NCBI GenBank assembly: GCA_050043265.1
Contig: JBHJIR010000009.1
Span: 1-64,000, forward strand
From: Pelagibius sp050043265
GTDB taxonomy: Bacteria; Pseudomonadota; Alphaproteobacteria; Kiloniellales; Kiloniellaceae
Length of the DNA: 64,000 bases
Direction of reading: 5' to 3'
Shown: positions 9,125-19,252 of the stretch, one piece after another
How the letters are laid out: each line of letters opens with the position of its first letter
Numbering within the stretch: position 1 is the first letter of the stretch
Position numbers and translations under genes: made by a program
Notes under the pieces: generated by a model
What the model saw: the letters and a program-made list of their open reading frames with translations, nothing else
Told to the model about the DNA's origin: nothing
The model's database searches: none

Positions 9125-10435
9125 TCATACCAGCTCCCGCCGTTTGATCTCGAGATAGCGGGTGATCAGCGCCAGTCCGATCCGGGCGGCGCGCACGTCC
9201 AGGCAGTGTACGCCGAGCCGGCGCAGGCGCTCCAGCACCACGCGGCGCTCGCGCAGGAACTCCTCGGCGATGACCGCGCGGGCCAGCGAGTTGAGGCTGT
9301 AGGGCTCGGCATCTACCGTATCGGTCAGCAGCGGGTCGCGCAGGCAGACGAAGAGCACGACGTGGCGCTTGGTCAGCCGCTCGACGTTCTCCAGCATCAG
9401 CTCGGCGGTGATGGTGTCGACGAACTCGGTCTGCAGGATGAGCAGCGAGCGGCGGGCGAGGCGCGCGGCGAGGGAGGACAGGCCAAGGGTGAAGTTGGTT
9501 TCGTCGGGGCTGTAGTCCAGTTCGGCGGCGGCGCGCTGCAACCGCCAGAACGAGGCGACGCCGCCGACCGGCTGGCTGGTCACCCGGACCCGGGAGTCGA
9601 AGCCGTAGACGCCGATGCGGTCGCCGGCGCGCAGCGAGACGTAGCCGAGTTGCAGGCCGGCGTTCACCGCATGGTCCAGCTTGGCGATGCCGCTCAGCGG
9701 TTCGCTCATCAGGTGGCCGGTGTCGAAGGCCAGCACGATCTGGTGGTTGCGCTCGCTGCGGAATTCCTTGCACAGCAGGCTGCGGTGGCGGGCCGAAGGC
9801 TTCCAGTCGATGGCGCGCGGGGCGAGGCCGGGCACGTAGTCGCGCAGGGATGCGAATTCGGAGCCCTCGCCCTGCTGGTACTGCGGCTTCACGCCGTAGA
9901 GCGCCGTCGGATCGGCGAACTGCACCGCCGTCTGGCGCACCGCCTTGATGTTCGGGGTGACCGGGATTTCGCCGTCGACCGGCACGATGCGCAGCCGGTG
10001 AACCAGGCCGAAGGGACCGCGCCAGCGCAGCCAGATCCGTTCGACCTTTGCCTTGCCGCGCTGCCTGGCCCGCAGCGGGAAGGGCACCAGCGCCTCGCCG
10101 TCGGCATTCAGGACCGCCAGGGCGCGCCGCGGGCGTTCCAGGGTGTCGCCGACGTCGCACAGCAGTTCGATCTCGGGCCGGCGCTCGGAATCCGAACGCA
10201 GATAGACCAGGAAATCCTCGTCCTGGCCGATGTAGAGGACCGGCGGCAGGTTCACCTGCACGTTCAGCCGACCGGGCGGCAGCGACAGGAAGCTGTCGAG
10301 CAGCAGGGCGAAGCAGGCCAGGAAGAGGTAGGCCGGCACGTAAGGCCACAGGCTGGAGTCCGCCAGCAGCACGGCGAAGGCCAGCGGTATGCCGGCGGCG
10401 AAGCCCGCCACGGCGCGCGGCGTCGGCCGGATCAT
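9125..10435 (-). CDS. DUF58 domain protein (vWA-like)
   Basis: A 436-residue protein with two N-terminal membrane helices (residues about 9-50), a beta-rich region and the DUF58 core with the typical run EFASLRDYVPGLAPRAIDWK followed by a von Willebrand A-like fold (VLAFDTGHLM). DUF58 proteins are nearly always encoded beside a MoxR ATPase, as here, and may be its substrate-facing partner at the membrane. The start ATG at 10435 has GGAG about 8 bases upstream. No activity has been shown for the family in this setting. Confidence 0.88.
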   Translation of the reverse strand: MIRPTPRAVAGFAAGIPLAFAVLLADSSLWPYVPAYLFLACFALLLDSFLSLPPGRLNVQVNLPPVLYIGQDEDFLVYLRSDSERRPEIELLCDVGDTLERPRRALAVLNADGEALVPFPLRARQRGKAKVERIWLRWRGPFGLVHRLRIVPVDGEIPVTPNIKAVRQTAVQFADPTALYGVKPQYQQGEGSEFASLRDYVPGLAPRAIDWKPSARHRSLLCKEFRSERNHQIVLAFDTGHLMSEPLSGIAKLDHAVNAGLQLGYVSLRAGDRIGVYGFDSRVRVTSQPVGGVASFWRLQRAAAELDYSPDETNFTLGLSSLAARLARRSLLILQTEFVDTITAELMLENVERLTKRHVVLFVCLRDPLLTDTVDAEPYSLNSLARAVIAEEFLRERRVVLERLRRLGVHCLDVRAARIGLALITRYLEIKRRELV

Positions 10436-10500
10436 GGGGGAGCTCCCCTCACGTCCTTGAAAGCCTCACCCAGGGCATCGTCCACCCCGTCTACGTACCC

Positions 10501-10634
10501 CTGTCGTCCCGGCACATGTTGACGGGACCCCAAGACCACAACGCCAAACGGACGGTTGGGTGGGATGGAAACGGGAATGGCAATCGCCCGGTGGCAACGC
10601 CAATGGGTCCCGGGGTCAAGCCCCGGGACGACAG
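10501..10634. repeat. Dispersed intergenic palindromic element, copy 2 (134 bp)
   Basis: Same ends as the copy at 8935-9095: CTGTCGTCCCGGCA on the left and CCGGGGTCAAGCCCCGGG then ACGACAG on the right. It is shorter in the middle. It fills most of the gap between the MoxR and DUF58 genes. Confidence 0.8.
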
Positions 10635-10673
10635 CCGTGAGTGTGGCGAGGGACGATGGCACCGGCGGATACT

Positions 10674-11630
<957 letters not shown>

Positions 11631-12848
11631 GAATCATCTCCTGTTTCCATCGGTAAAGGCGCACCGCCGCGCGCAAGAAGGTGGGCACCGCCGTGGCCGG
11701 GCCGGCGATCGCCGCCGAGACCTCGTGGTTTATTTCGCTGTAGCGCCGGGTGGTGCCGCGGGCATCGCCGACCTGGTTCAGCCAGTGCACCAGGGCGCGT
11801 GCCTCGGGATCGCGCGGGATGTCGCGCGGGATGTGCAGGCGGCGCGCCAGGTCGCGCAGGCAGGTTTCGCGGTAACGCCGCAGGATGTCGGCCAGGTTGC
11901 CGGCGTATTCGAACAGGCTGGCGGTGTTGGCGATCAGCACCTGCTTGCCGGCCTGAAGGCGCGGGCGCGGCGGCAGCGGCGCGCCGAAGCGCCCGGCGGC
12001 GGCCCACACCAGCACCGCCGCGGCCAGCACCGACTGCAGCACGGCCAGATTGAGCGGGAAGGTCAGCAGCGCCTGCCACAGGTCCGGCGACACGGTGAAT
12101 CCGTGGATCGTTTCGTCGAACACCGCGGCGCTGCCGGGCGGCAGCATCGCGTCGACCATGGCGACGGCGAAGGCGGCATTGTCGCCCTCGTCGATGCCGG
12201 CGTTGTTGACGATACCGGGATCGGACAGCACCCACACCGTGGTCTCGGGCAGGCGGTATTCGCCCAGCAGCACGCCGGCCGCGCTGTAGACGATCGGCGT
12301 GATGCGCTCGGACTTGATGAGCTGCGCGCCGTCCAGGGTCGGCTGGATATCCCAGTCGGTGCCCTGCCAGTCCTGCGGGCCTTCGCTGCGCACGATGGTG
12401 GCGTCTTCGTCGAGGGTGGCGAGCACCTGTTCCACCGTGTCGGTGTCGACCTCGAACAGGCGCTTGATCCAGCGCCGGTTCTCGTAGCCCGGGGCGCCGT
12501 TCCAGCGCGGCAGCACGACGAGAACGCGGTCGGTTTCGAAAAGTTGCTCCAAGGCGACCAGGGCGTCGCCGTCGCGATTGGGCTGGGCGAGGATCAGCAG
12601 GCCGTCGTTGTAATAGGCCTTGGTCGCCGACTCGTTGCGACTGAGGACGACGGGAACGCCGAGATCTTCGAGAACTTCGGCCCAGGCCTTGTGGCCGATG
12701 GCGGAGTAGGAATAGGCGTTGGTGCCGTAGGTTCCCTCGGTCTGCGGATCGCTGAAGATAGCCACCAGAGCGGCCGCCACGAAGGACAGCAGGCCGACGG
12801 CGATCAGCAGCCCGACGGCCCGGAAGGAGAAAGCCCCCTCGTCGCGGC

Positions 12849-13655
12849 TCATGCGATCACCGGGGCTTCGCCGCTGAAGCGCAGGAAGTCGTCGCGGCAG
12901 CGGTGATAGTCGGGCTCCGCGGCCAGGCGGCCGCCGAAGTGGTTGATCTCGGAAAGCTGCACCATGCGGGTCAGCGGCGCCACGGTCTCGCCGGGCAGCG
13001 CCGGCAGACGCAGCACCTCGCGGCTGGTCATCGCCGGCGCGACGCGGGGACCCAGTTCACGGTGCAGGCGGTCCAGGGCGACCAGCAGCAGCAGGTGGAT
13101 GGCCTCGCTGAAGCGCCCCTCGGCGGCCAGCCGGTCGGCCTCGGCCAGGGTATGCTCGTCGCCCCCGCGGCGCTCGCGCAGCGGGGTCTCGACCCGCAGG
13201 GGGTCTTCCGCCGCCGGCTTCTCCCGGTTGCCCTTGAAGACGCCGCGGTTGCGGGCCAGGTCGAGAAGCAGATTACCCAGGAAGAACAGCACCAGGGCCG
13301 CGACGGCCGCGATCACCACCCAGAACAGGATCTTGGCCAGCCAGGGCGGGATGCGCAGCGGCTCGCGGTCGGGCAGTGCTTCCGGCGCGGGCGGTGCGGT
13401 CTGGTAGCGGCTGTCGCCCAGCACGCGGTCGCGGCTGTCTTGGATTTCCTGCGGATCGTAACTGAGTGCCTGGGCGAAGGTCAGGCCCAGCGGGATCAGC
13501 AACAGCAGAAGGACCAGCAGCGCGGCCGCCACCGATCCTCTTCGCCCCGGTGCTGGTCCGGGCGGGCCGCTGTTCAATCTCAACTCAGAGTTCATCCATT
13601 GAGGGATATAGCCCGCCGTGCCAAAGCGATCCATGACGAAGTTGCCAAGCCGCAT
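12849..13655 (-). CDS. DUF4129 domain-containing membrane protein
   Basis: Up to 268 residues: a signal-anchor helix (around AALLVLLLLLIPLGL), an extracytoplasmic segment, a second helix (KILFWVVIAAVAALVLFFLG) and a C-terminal DUF4129 region (AEGRFSEAIHLLLLVALDRL, later NHFGG). It heads the DUF4129-DUF4350-MoxR-DUF58-SpoIIM-RDD cluster. The start is uncertain: ATG at 13655 has GGGG close upstream, and another in-frame ATG lies at 13595, still before the first helix. Function unknown. Confidence 0.8.
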   Translation of the reverse strand: MRLGNFVMDRFGTAGYIPQWMNSELRLNSGPPGPAPGRRGSVAAALLVLLLLLIPLGLTFAQALSYDPQEIQDSRDRVLGDSRYQTAPPAPEALPDREPLRIPPWLAKILFWVVIAAVAALVLFFLGNLLLDLARNRGVFKGNREKPAAEDPLRVETPLRERRGGDEHTLAEADRLAAEGRFSEAIHLLLLVALDRLHRELGPRVAPAMTSREVLRLPALPGETVAPLTRMVQLSEINHFGGRLAAEPDYHRCRDDFLRFSGEAPVIA

Positions 13656-13741
13656 TTTTCCCCGCTTTCGCGGCGATTCCGAGGCGGAAATGCGGCGGCT
13701 GGGCTGCCGCCCGGCTCAGGTTCCCGGCTCAGGTCCCCGCC

Positions 13742-15067
13742 TCAGGTGAAGGACCCGGCGGCGGCCGGCTGGTCGGCCCACTTCGGCTTCAGCAGGGCGC
13801 AGGCGGTGAGGTCGCCGGTCACGTTGACGACGGTGCGGCACATGTCGAGCAGGCGGTCGACACCGAGGATCAGCACCATCCCTTCGGTCGGGATGCCGAG
13901 GCTGGCGACCACGGTGGTGAGGATGGCGATGCTGACGCCGGGCGTGCCGGGGGCGCCGATGGTGGACAGCACCAGGGTCGTCACCAAGGTGATGATTTCC
14001 GCCGTGTTCAGTTCCACCCCCACCATCTGCGCCAGGAACAGCACGGCGACGGATTGGTAGAGGGCGGTGCCGGCCATGTTCATGGTCGCGCCGAGGGGAA
14101 TGATGAGGTCCGCACGGCTGGCGGGGACGCCCAGTTTGGTCGTTGCGGTCTCGATCGACAGCGGCATCACGGCGGCCGAACTGGAGGTCGAAAAGGCCAG
14201 CAGTTGCACGCTGGCGATGGCTTTCAGGAACTGCCAGGGACTGATCCGCGCCAGCACCGTCACCAGCAGCAGGTAGAACGCCAGAACGCCGAGCAGGCCG
14301 AGGACGCCGGTTGCCATGTAGATCGACATGCCGGTGATGGAGGAAAAGCCGACCTCGGCGATCAGCTGCGCCGACAGGCCGAGCACCGCGTAGGGCGTCA
14401 GGTACATCGCCCACTTCACCACCATCATGGCGATTTCCAGCAGGCCCTGAAAGAAGCCGAGGAAGCCGGCGAGGCGTTCCCGGTCCACCTGACGGGAGGC
14501 GATCCCCAGCAACAGGGCCAGCACGACGATGGCCAGCATGTCCTGGTTGAGGATCGACTTGGCCGGATTGACGGGGATGAGGTTGACGAGATAGTCCGGC
14601 AACGGCAGGCGGGTCGGCGGGTCCGCCACGCTGGGCAGGGTGCGCACCGCCTCGAAGCCGGAGACGTAGCTGCCGGGCTGCAGCGTTTCGGCCAGCACGA
14701 CACCGAACACCGCGGCGGCGACAGTGGTGACCAGGATGAAGCCGGCCAGCTTCAGGCCGATGCTGCGCAGCTGCTCGGAATTCTGCGGCGCGATGAGCCC
14801 CTGCAGGATCGATACGAAGACCAGCGGCACCAGCACCATGGTGATGAGGCCGAGGAACAGCCGGCCCGGCAAGGCCAGCCAGTTGCCGATCGTCTCGGCG
14901 GCATGGCGGCTGACCAGTGCGGCGTCCGGACTCAACAGGCTGCCGACGACGATTCCGACGGCGAGGCCGAGGAGCACCTGGGCCCACAGGCGATTGCGGA
15001 TCCAGCCGTGCAGGTGGGATTCCTGACGCCCGAGAGCGCTGGTCTGTTCGTCGAGCATGGTCCGCAT
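13742..15067 (-). CDS. Dicarboxylate/amino acid:cation symporter (DAACS family)
   Basis: About 441 residues and about eight membrane segments plus re-entrant loops, matching the GltP/DctA sodium- or proton-coupled symporter family. Diagnostic parts are the serine-rich loop LLAFSTSSSAAVMPLS, the PLGATMNMAGTALY motif and TIGAPGTPGVSI near the second re-entrant loop. Substrate is probably a dicarboxylate or acidic/neutral amino acid. Start chosen at ATG 15067 (a second ATG at 15058); the binding site is weak. It is divergent from the pseudouridine genes with a 116-base gap. Confidence 0.88.
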   Translation of the reverse strand: MRTMLDEQTSALGRQESHLHGWIRNRLWAQVLLGLAVGIVVGSLLSPDAALVSRHAAETIGNWLALPGRLFLGLITMVLVPLVFVSILQGLIAPQNSEQLRSIGLKLAGFILVTTVAAAVFGVVLAETLQPGSYVSGFEAVRTLPSVADPPTRLPLPDYLVNLIPVNPAKSILNQDMLAIVVLALLLGIASRQVDRERLAGFLGFFQGLLEIAMMVVKWAMYLTPYAVLGLSAQLIAEVGFSSITGMSIYMATGVLGLLGVLAFYLLLVTVLARISPWQFLKAIASVQLLAFSTSSSAAVMPLSIETATTKLGVPASRADLIIPLGATMNMAGTALYQSVAVLFLAQMVGVELNTAEIITLVTTLVLSTIGAPGTPGVSIAILTTVVASLGIPTEGMVLILGVDRLLDMCRTVVNVTGDLTACALLKPKWADQPAAAGSFT

Positions 15068-15183
15068 TGTGCCGGGCGAGCCCGCCGCGCCGCAAGGGGC
15101 AAAGCCGGCGCGGCCTTCGCGGTTGCCTGTCCGGCGATGCGCGGCGAAGCTGTCGCGTCGCGATTTCTCCGGGAGAATGACAC

Positions 15184-16113
15184 TTGAGAACCGAAAGGCC
15201 GCCGCGCGTTGCCGCCGTCGGCGCCTGCCATCTGGACCGCAAGGCACGGGCCGCCGCCCCTTTCGTGGAAGGCGCCTCCAACCCAGTGGCGCTGCGCGGC
15301 TGCCCCGGCGGGGTGGCGCGCAACGTGGCGGAAAACCTCTGCCGACTCGGTGCCGAGGTGGCTCTGATCACGCGGCTGGGCAGCGATGCGGAGGGCGATG
15401 CGCTGCTGGCGGGACTGCAGGCGTTGCCGCTGGACTTCACCGGGGTCGGCCGGTCCGACAGCGCGCCGACGGCCTTCCACCTGATCGCCCTGCAGCCGGA
15501 CGGTGAGATGCTGGTCGCCGTCGCCGACATGCGGGTCTACGACGAGATCACCCCGGCGCTGCTGGAAACGTTGCCGCAGAGCCTCTGGACGGTCGATGCC
15601 AGCTTCGCCGACTGCAATCTGCCGTCGGAGACGCTAGGCTTCCTCGCCGGGCTGAAGCGGGAGTCGCGGTGGCTGGCGGTGAACGGCGTCTCGCCGGCCA
15701 AGGCGCCGCGGTTGCGCCCGTATCTGGTGGCCTGCGACCTGCTGTTCGTGAACCGTCGCGAGGCGGCGGCGCTGCTGGACGTGCCGCCGGAGGCACTGGG
15801 CCCGCGCGAGACCGTGGCCGCGCTGCGGTCGGCGGGCGCCGGTGAGGTGGTGATGACCCTGGGCGATGCCGGCCTCTGTGTTGCCGGCGAGAAGGAGACG
15901 GTAATGCTGGAGAACTTCGACAACCGGGTGGTGGACATTACCGGCGCCGGCGATGCCCTGGCCGCGGCCTATCTGGAGGCGCGGCTGCGCGGCGTCGACC
16001 CCCTCTCGGCGGGGCGCCGCGCGCTGGCGGCCGCGCAGTTGACCGTGGCGGTCGAGGACAGCGTCAGCCCGCAGCTCTCGCCGGCCGCGCTCGACCGGGC
16101 GGTGTCGTCATGA
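15184..16113 (+). CDS. psuK: PfkB-family sugar kinase, probable pseudouridine kinase
   Basis: A 309-residue PfkB/ribokinase-family enzyme. The family signatures are the N-terminal CPGGVARNVAENLCRLGAEV region and the C-terminal VDITGAGDALAAAYLEA motif with the catalytic aspartate of GAGD. Coupled by a 4-base overlap to pseudouridine-5'-phosphate glycosidase, it most likely phosphorylates pseudouridine at the 5' position. The start is TTG at 15184, with GGGAG about 9 bases upstream and no ATG in frame nearby. Without the neighbour only a general sugar kinase call would be safe. Confidence 0.88.
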   Translation: MRTERPPRVAAVGACHLDRKARAAAPFVEGASNPVALRGCPGGVARNVAENLCRLGAEVALITRLGSDAEGDALLAGLQALPLDFTGVGRSDSAPTAFHLIALQPDGEMLVAVADMRVYDEITPALLETLPQSLWTVDASFADCNLPSETLGFLAGLKRESRWLAVNGVSPAKAPRLRPYLVACDLLFVNRREAAALLDVPPEALGPRETVAALRSAGAGEVVMTLGDAGLCVAGEKETVMLENFDNRVVDITGAGDALAAAYLEARLRGVDPLSAGRRALAAAQLTVAVEDSVSPQLSPAALDRAVSS

Positions 16114-17021
16114 AGGAGCGGCTGCGGATCCTGCCGGAAATCGCCGAGGCCCTGGCCGCCCGGCGGCCGGTGGTTGCGCTGGAATCCACCATCATCACCC
16201 ACGGCATGCCGGCGCCGCGCAACCTGGAGACCGCCCGGGCAGTGGAGGCCGCGGTCCGCGCCGGCGGCGCCGTGCCGGCGACCATCGCGATCCTGGACGG
16301 GACCATCCGTGTCGGCCTGACGCCGGCCGAACTGGAACGCCTGGCGGAGGAGGAAAGCGTCGCCAAGGTCAGCCGCGCCGACTTGGCCGCCGTGCTGACG
16401 GCGGGCGGCGCCGGGTCGACCACTGTCGCGGCGACGATGATCTGCGCCGATCTCGCCGGTATCCGGATTTTTGCCACCGGCGGCATCGGCGGTGTGCACA
16501 GGGGGGCCGAGCAGAGTTTCGACGTCTCCGCCGACCTGCAGGAACTGGCGCGCACGCCGGTCGCGGTGGTCTGTGCCGGCGCCAAGGCGAGCCTCGACCT
16601 GCCCAAGACCCTGGAGGTGCTGGAAACGCTGGGCGTGCCGGTGATCGGCTACGGCTGCGACGCGCTGCCGGACTTTTACAGCCGCGACGGCGGGCTGGCG
16701 GTGCCGCTGCGCCGGGAGTCGGCGGCGGCGATCGCCGCGGTGATGGCGGCCAAGTGGGACTTGGGCCTGGGTGGCGGCCTGATGATCGCCAACCCGATCC
16801 CGCAAGAGCACGAGATCCCGGCGGACACCATCGCCGCCCACATCGACGCCGCCCTGGCCGAGGCCGCGGCGCAAGGCGTTCAGGGCAAGGCGGTGACGCC
16901 CTTCCTGCTGGCCCGCCTGGAACAGTCGACCGGCGGCGCCAGCCTGGACGCCAACGTCGCCCTGGTATTGAACAACGCGCGCCTCGCCGCCGAGATCGCG
17001 GGGGCCTACGCGGTATTGTGA
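16110..17021 (+). CDS. psuG: Pseudouridine-5'-phosphate glycosidase
   Basis: A 303-residue enzyme that splits pseudouridine 5'-phosphate into uracil and ribose 5-phosphate. Family motifs: VALESTIITHGMPAPRN near the N-terminus (substrate-binding glutamate), VAKVSRADLA (lysine thought to form the covalent sugar intermediate), ATGGIGGVHRGAE, and GLMIANPIP. Length is normal for the family. It overlaps psuK by ATGA, so the two are coupled. A typical nucleoside transporter is not adjacent; the nearest transporter is the divergent DAACS symporter. Confidence 0.93.
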   Translation: MKERLRILPEIAEALAARRPVVALESTIITHGMPAPRNLETARAVEAAVRAGGAVPATIAILDGTIRVGLTPAELERLAEEESVAKVSRADLAAVLTAGGAGSTTVAATMICADLAGIRIFATGGIGGVHRGAEQSFDVSADLQELARTPVAVVCAGAKASLDLPKTLEVLETLGVPVIGYGCDALPDFYSRDGGLAVPLRRESAAAIAAVMAAKWDLGLGGGLMIANPIPQEHEIPADTIAAHIDAALAEAAAQGVQGKAVTPFLLARLEQSTGGASLDANVALVLNNARLAAEIAGAYAVL

Positions 17022-17106
17022 GCTGTTGCCCTGGGCCCTCGCAACAAGTGCGCGGCTGTCCGGTTGTGCTGCGGCAAGTGCGATACAGGCGACAGGGAAC
17101 TTGTGG

Positions 17107-17214
17107 CCCCACCCCCCTCCTAACCTCCCCCCATCAAGGGGGGAGGGATTTTAGCGAGCCGCTTCAATAAGGTATTCCCTCCCCCTTCGATGGGGGAGGG
17201 TTAGGGTGGGGGTG
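17107..17214. repeat. Long inverted repeat with CCCTCCCCC/GGGGGAGGG arms
   Basis: Two arms of about 42 bases (17107-17150 and 17173-17214) are near-perfect reverse complements; each also contains its own small hairpin (CCTCCCCCCATCAAGGGGGG on the left, CCTCCCCCTTCGATGGGGGA on the right). Such elements are widespread non-coding repeats in GC-rich proteobacteria. No transposase nearby. Confidence 0.75.
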
Positions 17215-17398
17215 ACGCTCTTTCGGCGGCAAGCCGTCGCAAAGATTGGGTCCGGATGCTGTCCCGATCAGCACAAGCGGCGTTAAGTCACTGCAGCAGA
17301 ATCGACCTCGCCAACAGGTCTACAGCTAAACCGAACAGCCGTGGAACAAGTCCAAGCATGATCGCGGCAGGGAGGCGTGTGCGTTGCCGCGATCAAGG

Positions 17399-17519
17399 CT
17401 GTCATCCGGGCACTTGTTGCCGGGACCTGATGTCCTGGCCGCTCAATCGATATAAGCGTCGGAAGACGACACCACCCACCAACGTCGATGGATCCCGGGG
17501 TCAAGCCCCGGGATGACAG
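17399..17519. repeat. Dispersed intergenic palindromic element, copy 3 (121 bp)
   Basis: Starts CTGTCATCCGGGCAC and ends CCGGGGTCAAGCCCCGGG followed by ATGACAG. Both outer ends carry the matching change GTC to ATC / GAC to GAT relative to the other copies, so complementarity of the ends is kept (CTGTCATCC with GGATGACAG). Confidence 0.8.
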
Positions 17520-17568
17520 TCATGGGCCTGTAGGCGCTGCGCGAAAACCGCCTGGGATATAGGTTTAC

Positions 17569-18240
17569 CTAGCTGCGCTCGGCCAGCAGGTGCCAGTGAT
17601 AGTGGCCGGGGCGCTCGTGCTCGCGGTCGAACAGACTCAGCAGCTCGAAGTCCTCGAACAGCTTCACCAGCTCGGCGGCGTTGCAGTAGAAGTGCGGGTG
17701 GTCCTTGTCGCCCGCGGCGCCCTCGATAACGAAGGTGTTGGGGGCGATCTGCTTGCCGGCGCCGTAGTGGGCGTTGCGTTTGGACAGCAGGGTGCCGTGG
17801 AACAGGCCGCCCGGTTTCAGCACGCGGTGGATCTCCGAAACAGCCCGGCTGACCACGCCGCCGTCGCCGTGATAGATCACGTTGAACGACAGCACGTAGT
17901 CGAAGCTGGCGTCCTCGTAGGGCAGTTCGGTCATCAGGCCGTCGCTGAAGGCGATGTCGAGGCCCCGTTTCTCCGCCTGCTGGGTGGCGAAGTCGAGGCC
18001 GGCGGCGCTGGCGTCCATGGCGTGGACCTGAAAGCCGGCATCGGCCAGGAAGCAGGCATGGCGACCGACGCCGCAGCCGAGATCGAGCAGGCTGTGGGCG
18101 CCGCGTCCGCGCAGCACCGGCACGACGGCGGCCACGTCGGGGTCGGGGGTGAGCCAGTCGGCACGCCCATCTTCGTTCCGCCAGCGGTCGTTCCAGGCCT
18201 GGTAGGCGGTGTCGGTGTGGGCCTGGTCTTGCATGCTCAT
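17569..18240 (-). CDS. SAM-dependent class I methyltransferase
   Basis: About 223 residues. Motif I LLDLGCGVGRHACFLA and the acidic motif II (VHAMDASAAGLDFA) define a Rossmann-fold methyltransferase of the methyltransferase 11/25 group; VLSFNVIYHGD fits motif IV. Substrate unknown. ATG at 18240 is preferred, with GGGAGA about 9 bases upstream; a TTG at 18303 would add 21 residues. It stands alone between a repeat-filled gap and phnF. Confidence 0.85.
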   Translation of the reverse strand: MSMQDQAHTDTAYQAWNDRWRNEDGRADWLTPDPDVAAVVPVLRGRGAHSLLDLGCGVGRHACFLADAGFQVHAMDASAAGLDFATQQAEKRGLDIAFSDGLMTELPYEDASFDYVLSFNVIYHGDGGVVSRAVSEIHRVLKPGGLFHGTLLSKRNAHYGAGKQIAPNTFVIEGAAGDKDHPHFYCNAAELVKLFEDFELLSLFDREHERPGHYHWHLLAERS

Positions 18241-18407
18241 GGCGGCGTCTTCTCCCGTAAGGCCCGCCGGCTCGCAATCCGGCGCGATTGTCTCATACTG
18301 CAACAGAAAGGCGATGACGCCCCGATGATGTCACGATGATATTGGAGTGACATTCGCTGGATGATCGAGCCGATTTGTCGAGGCGGGCGCCCTGTTTCTC
18401 CATTAGG

Positions 18408-19139
18408 TCAGGGCTGCACCACCAGTTGGGCGCGCTCGGCGGCCATGCGGCCCCAGCCGTATTCGATAACGCGGCCGTCGGCGTCGACGTTGATCGATTC
18501 GGTGACCAGCACCGGTTGGCTGCGCGGCAGCTCCAGCAGGCGGCATTCGTTGCCGTTGGGCAGGCGTGCGGTGATGCGGGTTTCCTTGCGGGTGTAGTCG
18601 TCGATACCGTAATGGGCCAGCGCCTTGGTGACCGACCGGCTCTGCTTGTAGACCTCGATCAGGTCGGGAAAGCGCTTGGCCGGAAAGTGGTGGGCGACCA
18701 GGGAGATCGGCCGGCCATCGACCTTGCCGACGCTTTCGATCAATACCACCGGGGCGCCTTTGCGCAGATGGAGGTTCTTGGCGAGGGCCTCGTCGGCATT
18801 GAGCGTCACGGCGCGCACCAGATCGCCGGAGGGAATGCGCGACTGTGCCTTGATGTTCTCGGTGAAACGGGTGCGCTTGCCCAGCTTGTAGTCGACCATG
18901 CGTTCCTGCACGAAGGTGCCGCGGCCCTGTTCGACGCGCAGCAGGCCCTCCTGTTCCAGGAAGGCGATGCCGCGGCGCACCGTAAGGCGGATGACGGAGA
19001 AGCGCTCGGCCAGCTCCGCCTCGGTCGGCAGCTGCTTGCCCTGCGAGAAGGCCTGCGCCTTGATGTCGCTTTCCAGGGTTTCGGCGATCTGGCGCCATAG
19101 CGCCACGCCATCCCGTCGCTGCAATGTCATCACCGCCAT
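18408..19139 (-). CDS. phnF: Phosphonate-utilisation transcriptional regulator PhnF (GntR/HutC family)
   Basis: A 243-residue regulator. The N-terminal winged helix-turn-helix is of GntR type (GKQLPTEAELAERFSVIRLTVRRGI, residues about 34-60), and the C-terminal UTRA effector domain (residues about 90-240) ends with the ITARLPNGNEC and VDADGRVIEYGWGRMAAERAQL stretches typical of PhnF. It is divergent from phnG with 113 bases between start codons. That gap holds a perfect GTCTAGAC palindrome matching the HutC-type operator pattern, so control of phnG and of its own gene is expected. GGGG lies about 8 bases before the ATG. Confidence 0.92.
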   Translation of the reverse strand: MAVMTLQRRDGVALWRQIAETLESDIKAQAFSQGKQLPTEAELAERFSVIRLTVRRGIAFLEQEGLLRVEQGRGTFVQERMVDYKLGKRTRFTENIKAQSRIPSGDLVRAVTLNADEALAKNLHLRKGAPVVLIESVGKVDGRPISLVAHHFPAKRFPDLIEVYKQSRSVTKALAHYGIDDYTRKETRITARLPNGNECRLLELPRSQPVLVTESINVDADGRVIEYGWGRMAAERAQLVVQP

Positions 19140-19154
19140 CCTCTTTTCCCCGAT

Positions 19155-19172
19155 CCGTCATGCAAGGTTCAC
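19155..19172 (+). promoter_or_regulatory. Possible Pho box upstream of phnG
   Basis: CCGTCAT-GCAA-GGTTCAC gives two seven-base blocks with 11-base periodicity, compared with the PhoB pattern CTGTCAT-N4-CTGTCAC. The first block matches well (6 of 7), the second poorly. It lies about 80 bases before phnG. Tentative. Confidence 0.3.
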
Positions 19173-19225
19173 GAAGATCTGCTTTACATGACCTCTGTCG
19201 TCCTTCTACCCTAAAAACATACAGA

Positions 19226-19235
19226 CGTCTAGACG
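19226..19235. promoter_or_regulatory. Predicted PhnF operator, site 1
   Basis: Perfect 10-base palindrome CGTCTAGACG containing GTCTAGAC, which fits the HutC-subfamily GntR operator pattern GTNTANAC. It ends 17 bases before the phnG start. A further half site GTCTA overlaps the bases just before the phnG ATG (19248-19252). The same GTCTAGAC occurs upstream of phnC at 34926-34933. Confidence 0.65.
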
Positions 19236-19252
19236 AATATAGGACTTGTCTA

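Larger units (their letters stand above)
17022..17568. other. 547-base intergenic region rich in repeats
   Basis: No gene supported. It lies between psuG (plus) and the methyltransferase (minus), so the genes converge on it. It holds an inverted repeat (17107-17214) and a dispersed palindromic element (17399-17519), both annotated separately. A short dyad GTTGC...GCAAC just after the psuG stop might aid termination. Nothing else recognisable. Confidence 0.6.

Noticed and set aside
13716..15530. Second long minus-strand frame over the symporter and the psuK start
   Set aside because: Composition is arginine/proline-rich shadow sequence; the symporter is in a different frame with full family motifs.
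17107..17519. Insertion sequence remnants between psuG and the methyltransferase
   Set aside because: Inverted repeats are present but there is no transposase fragment or target-site duplication that I can see; called dispersed non-coding repeats instead.
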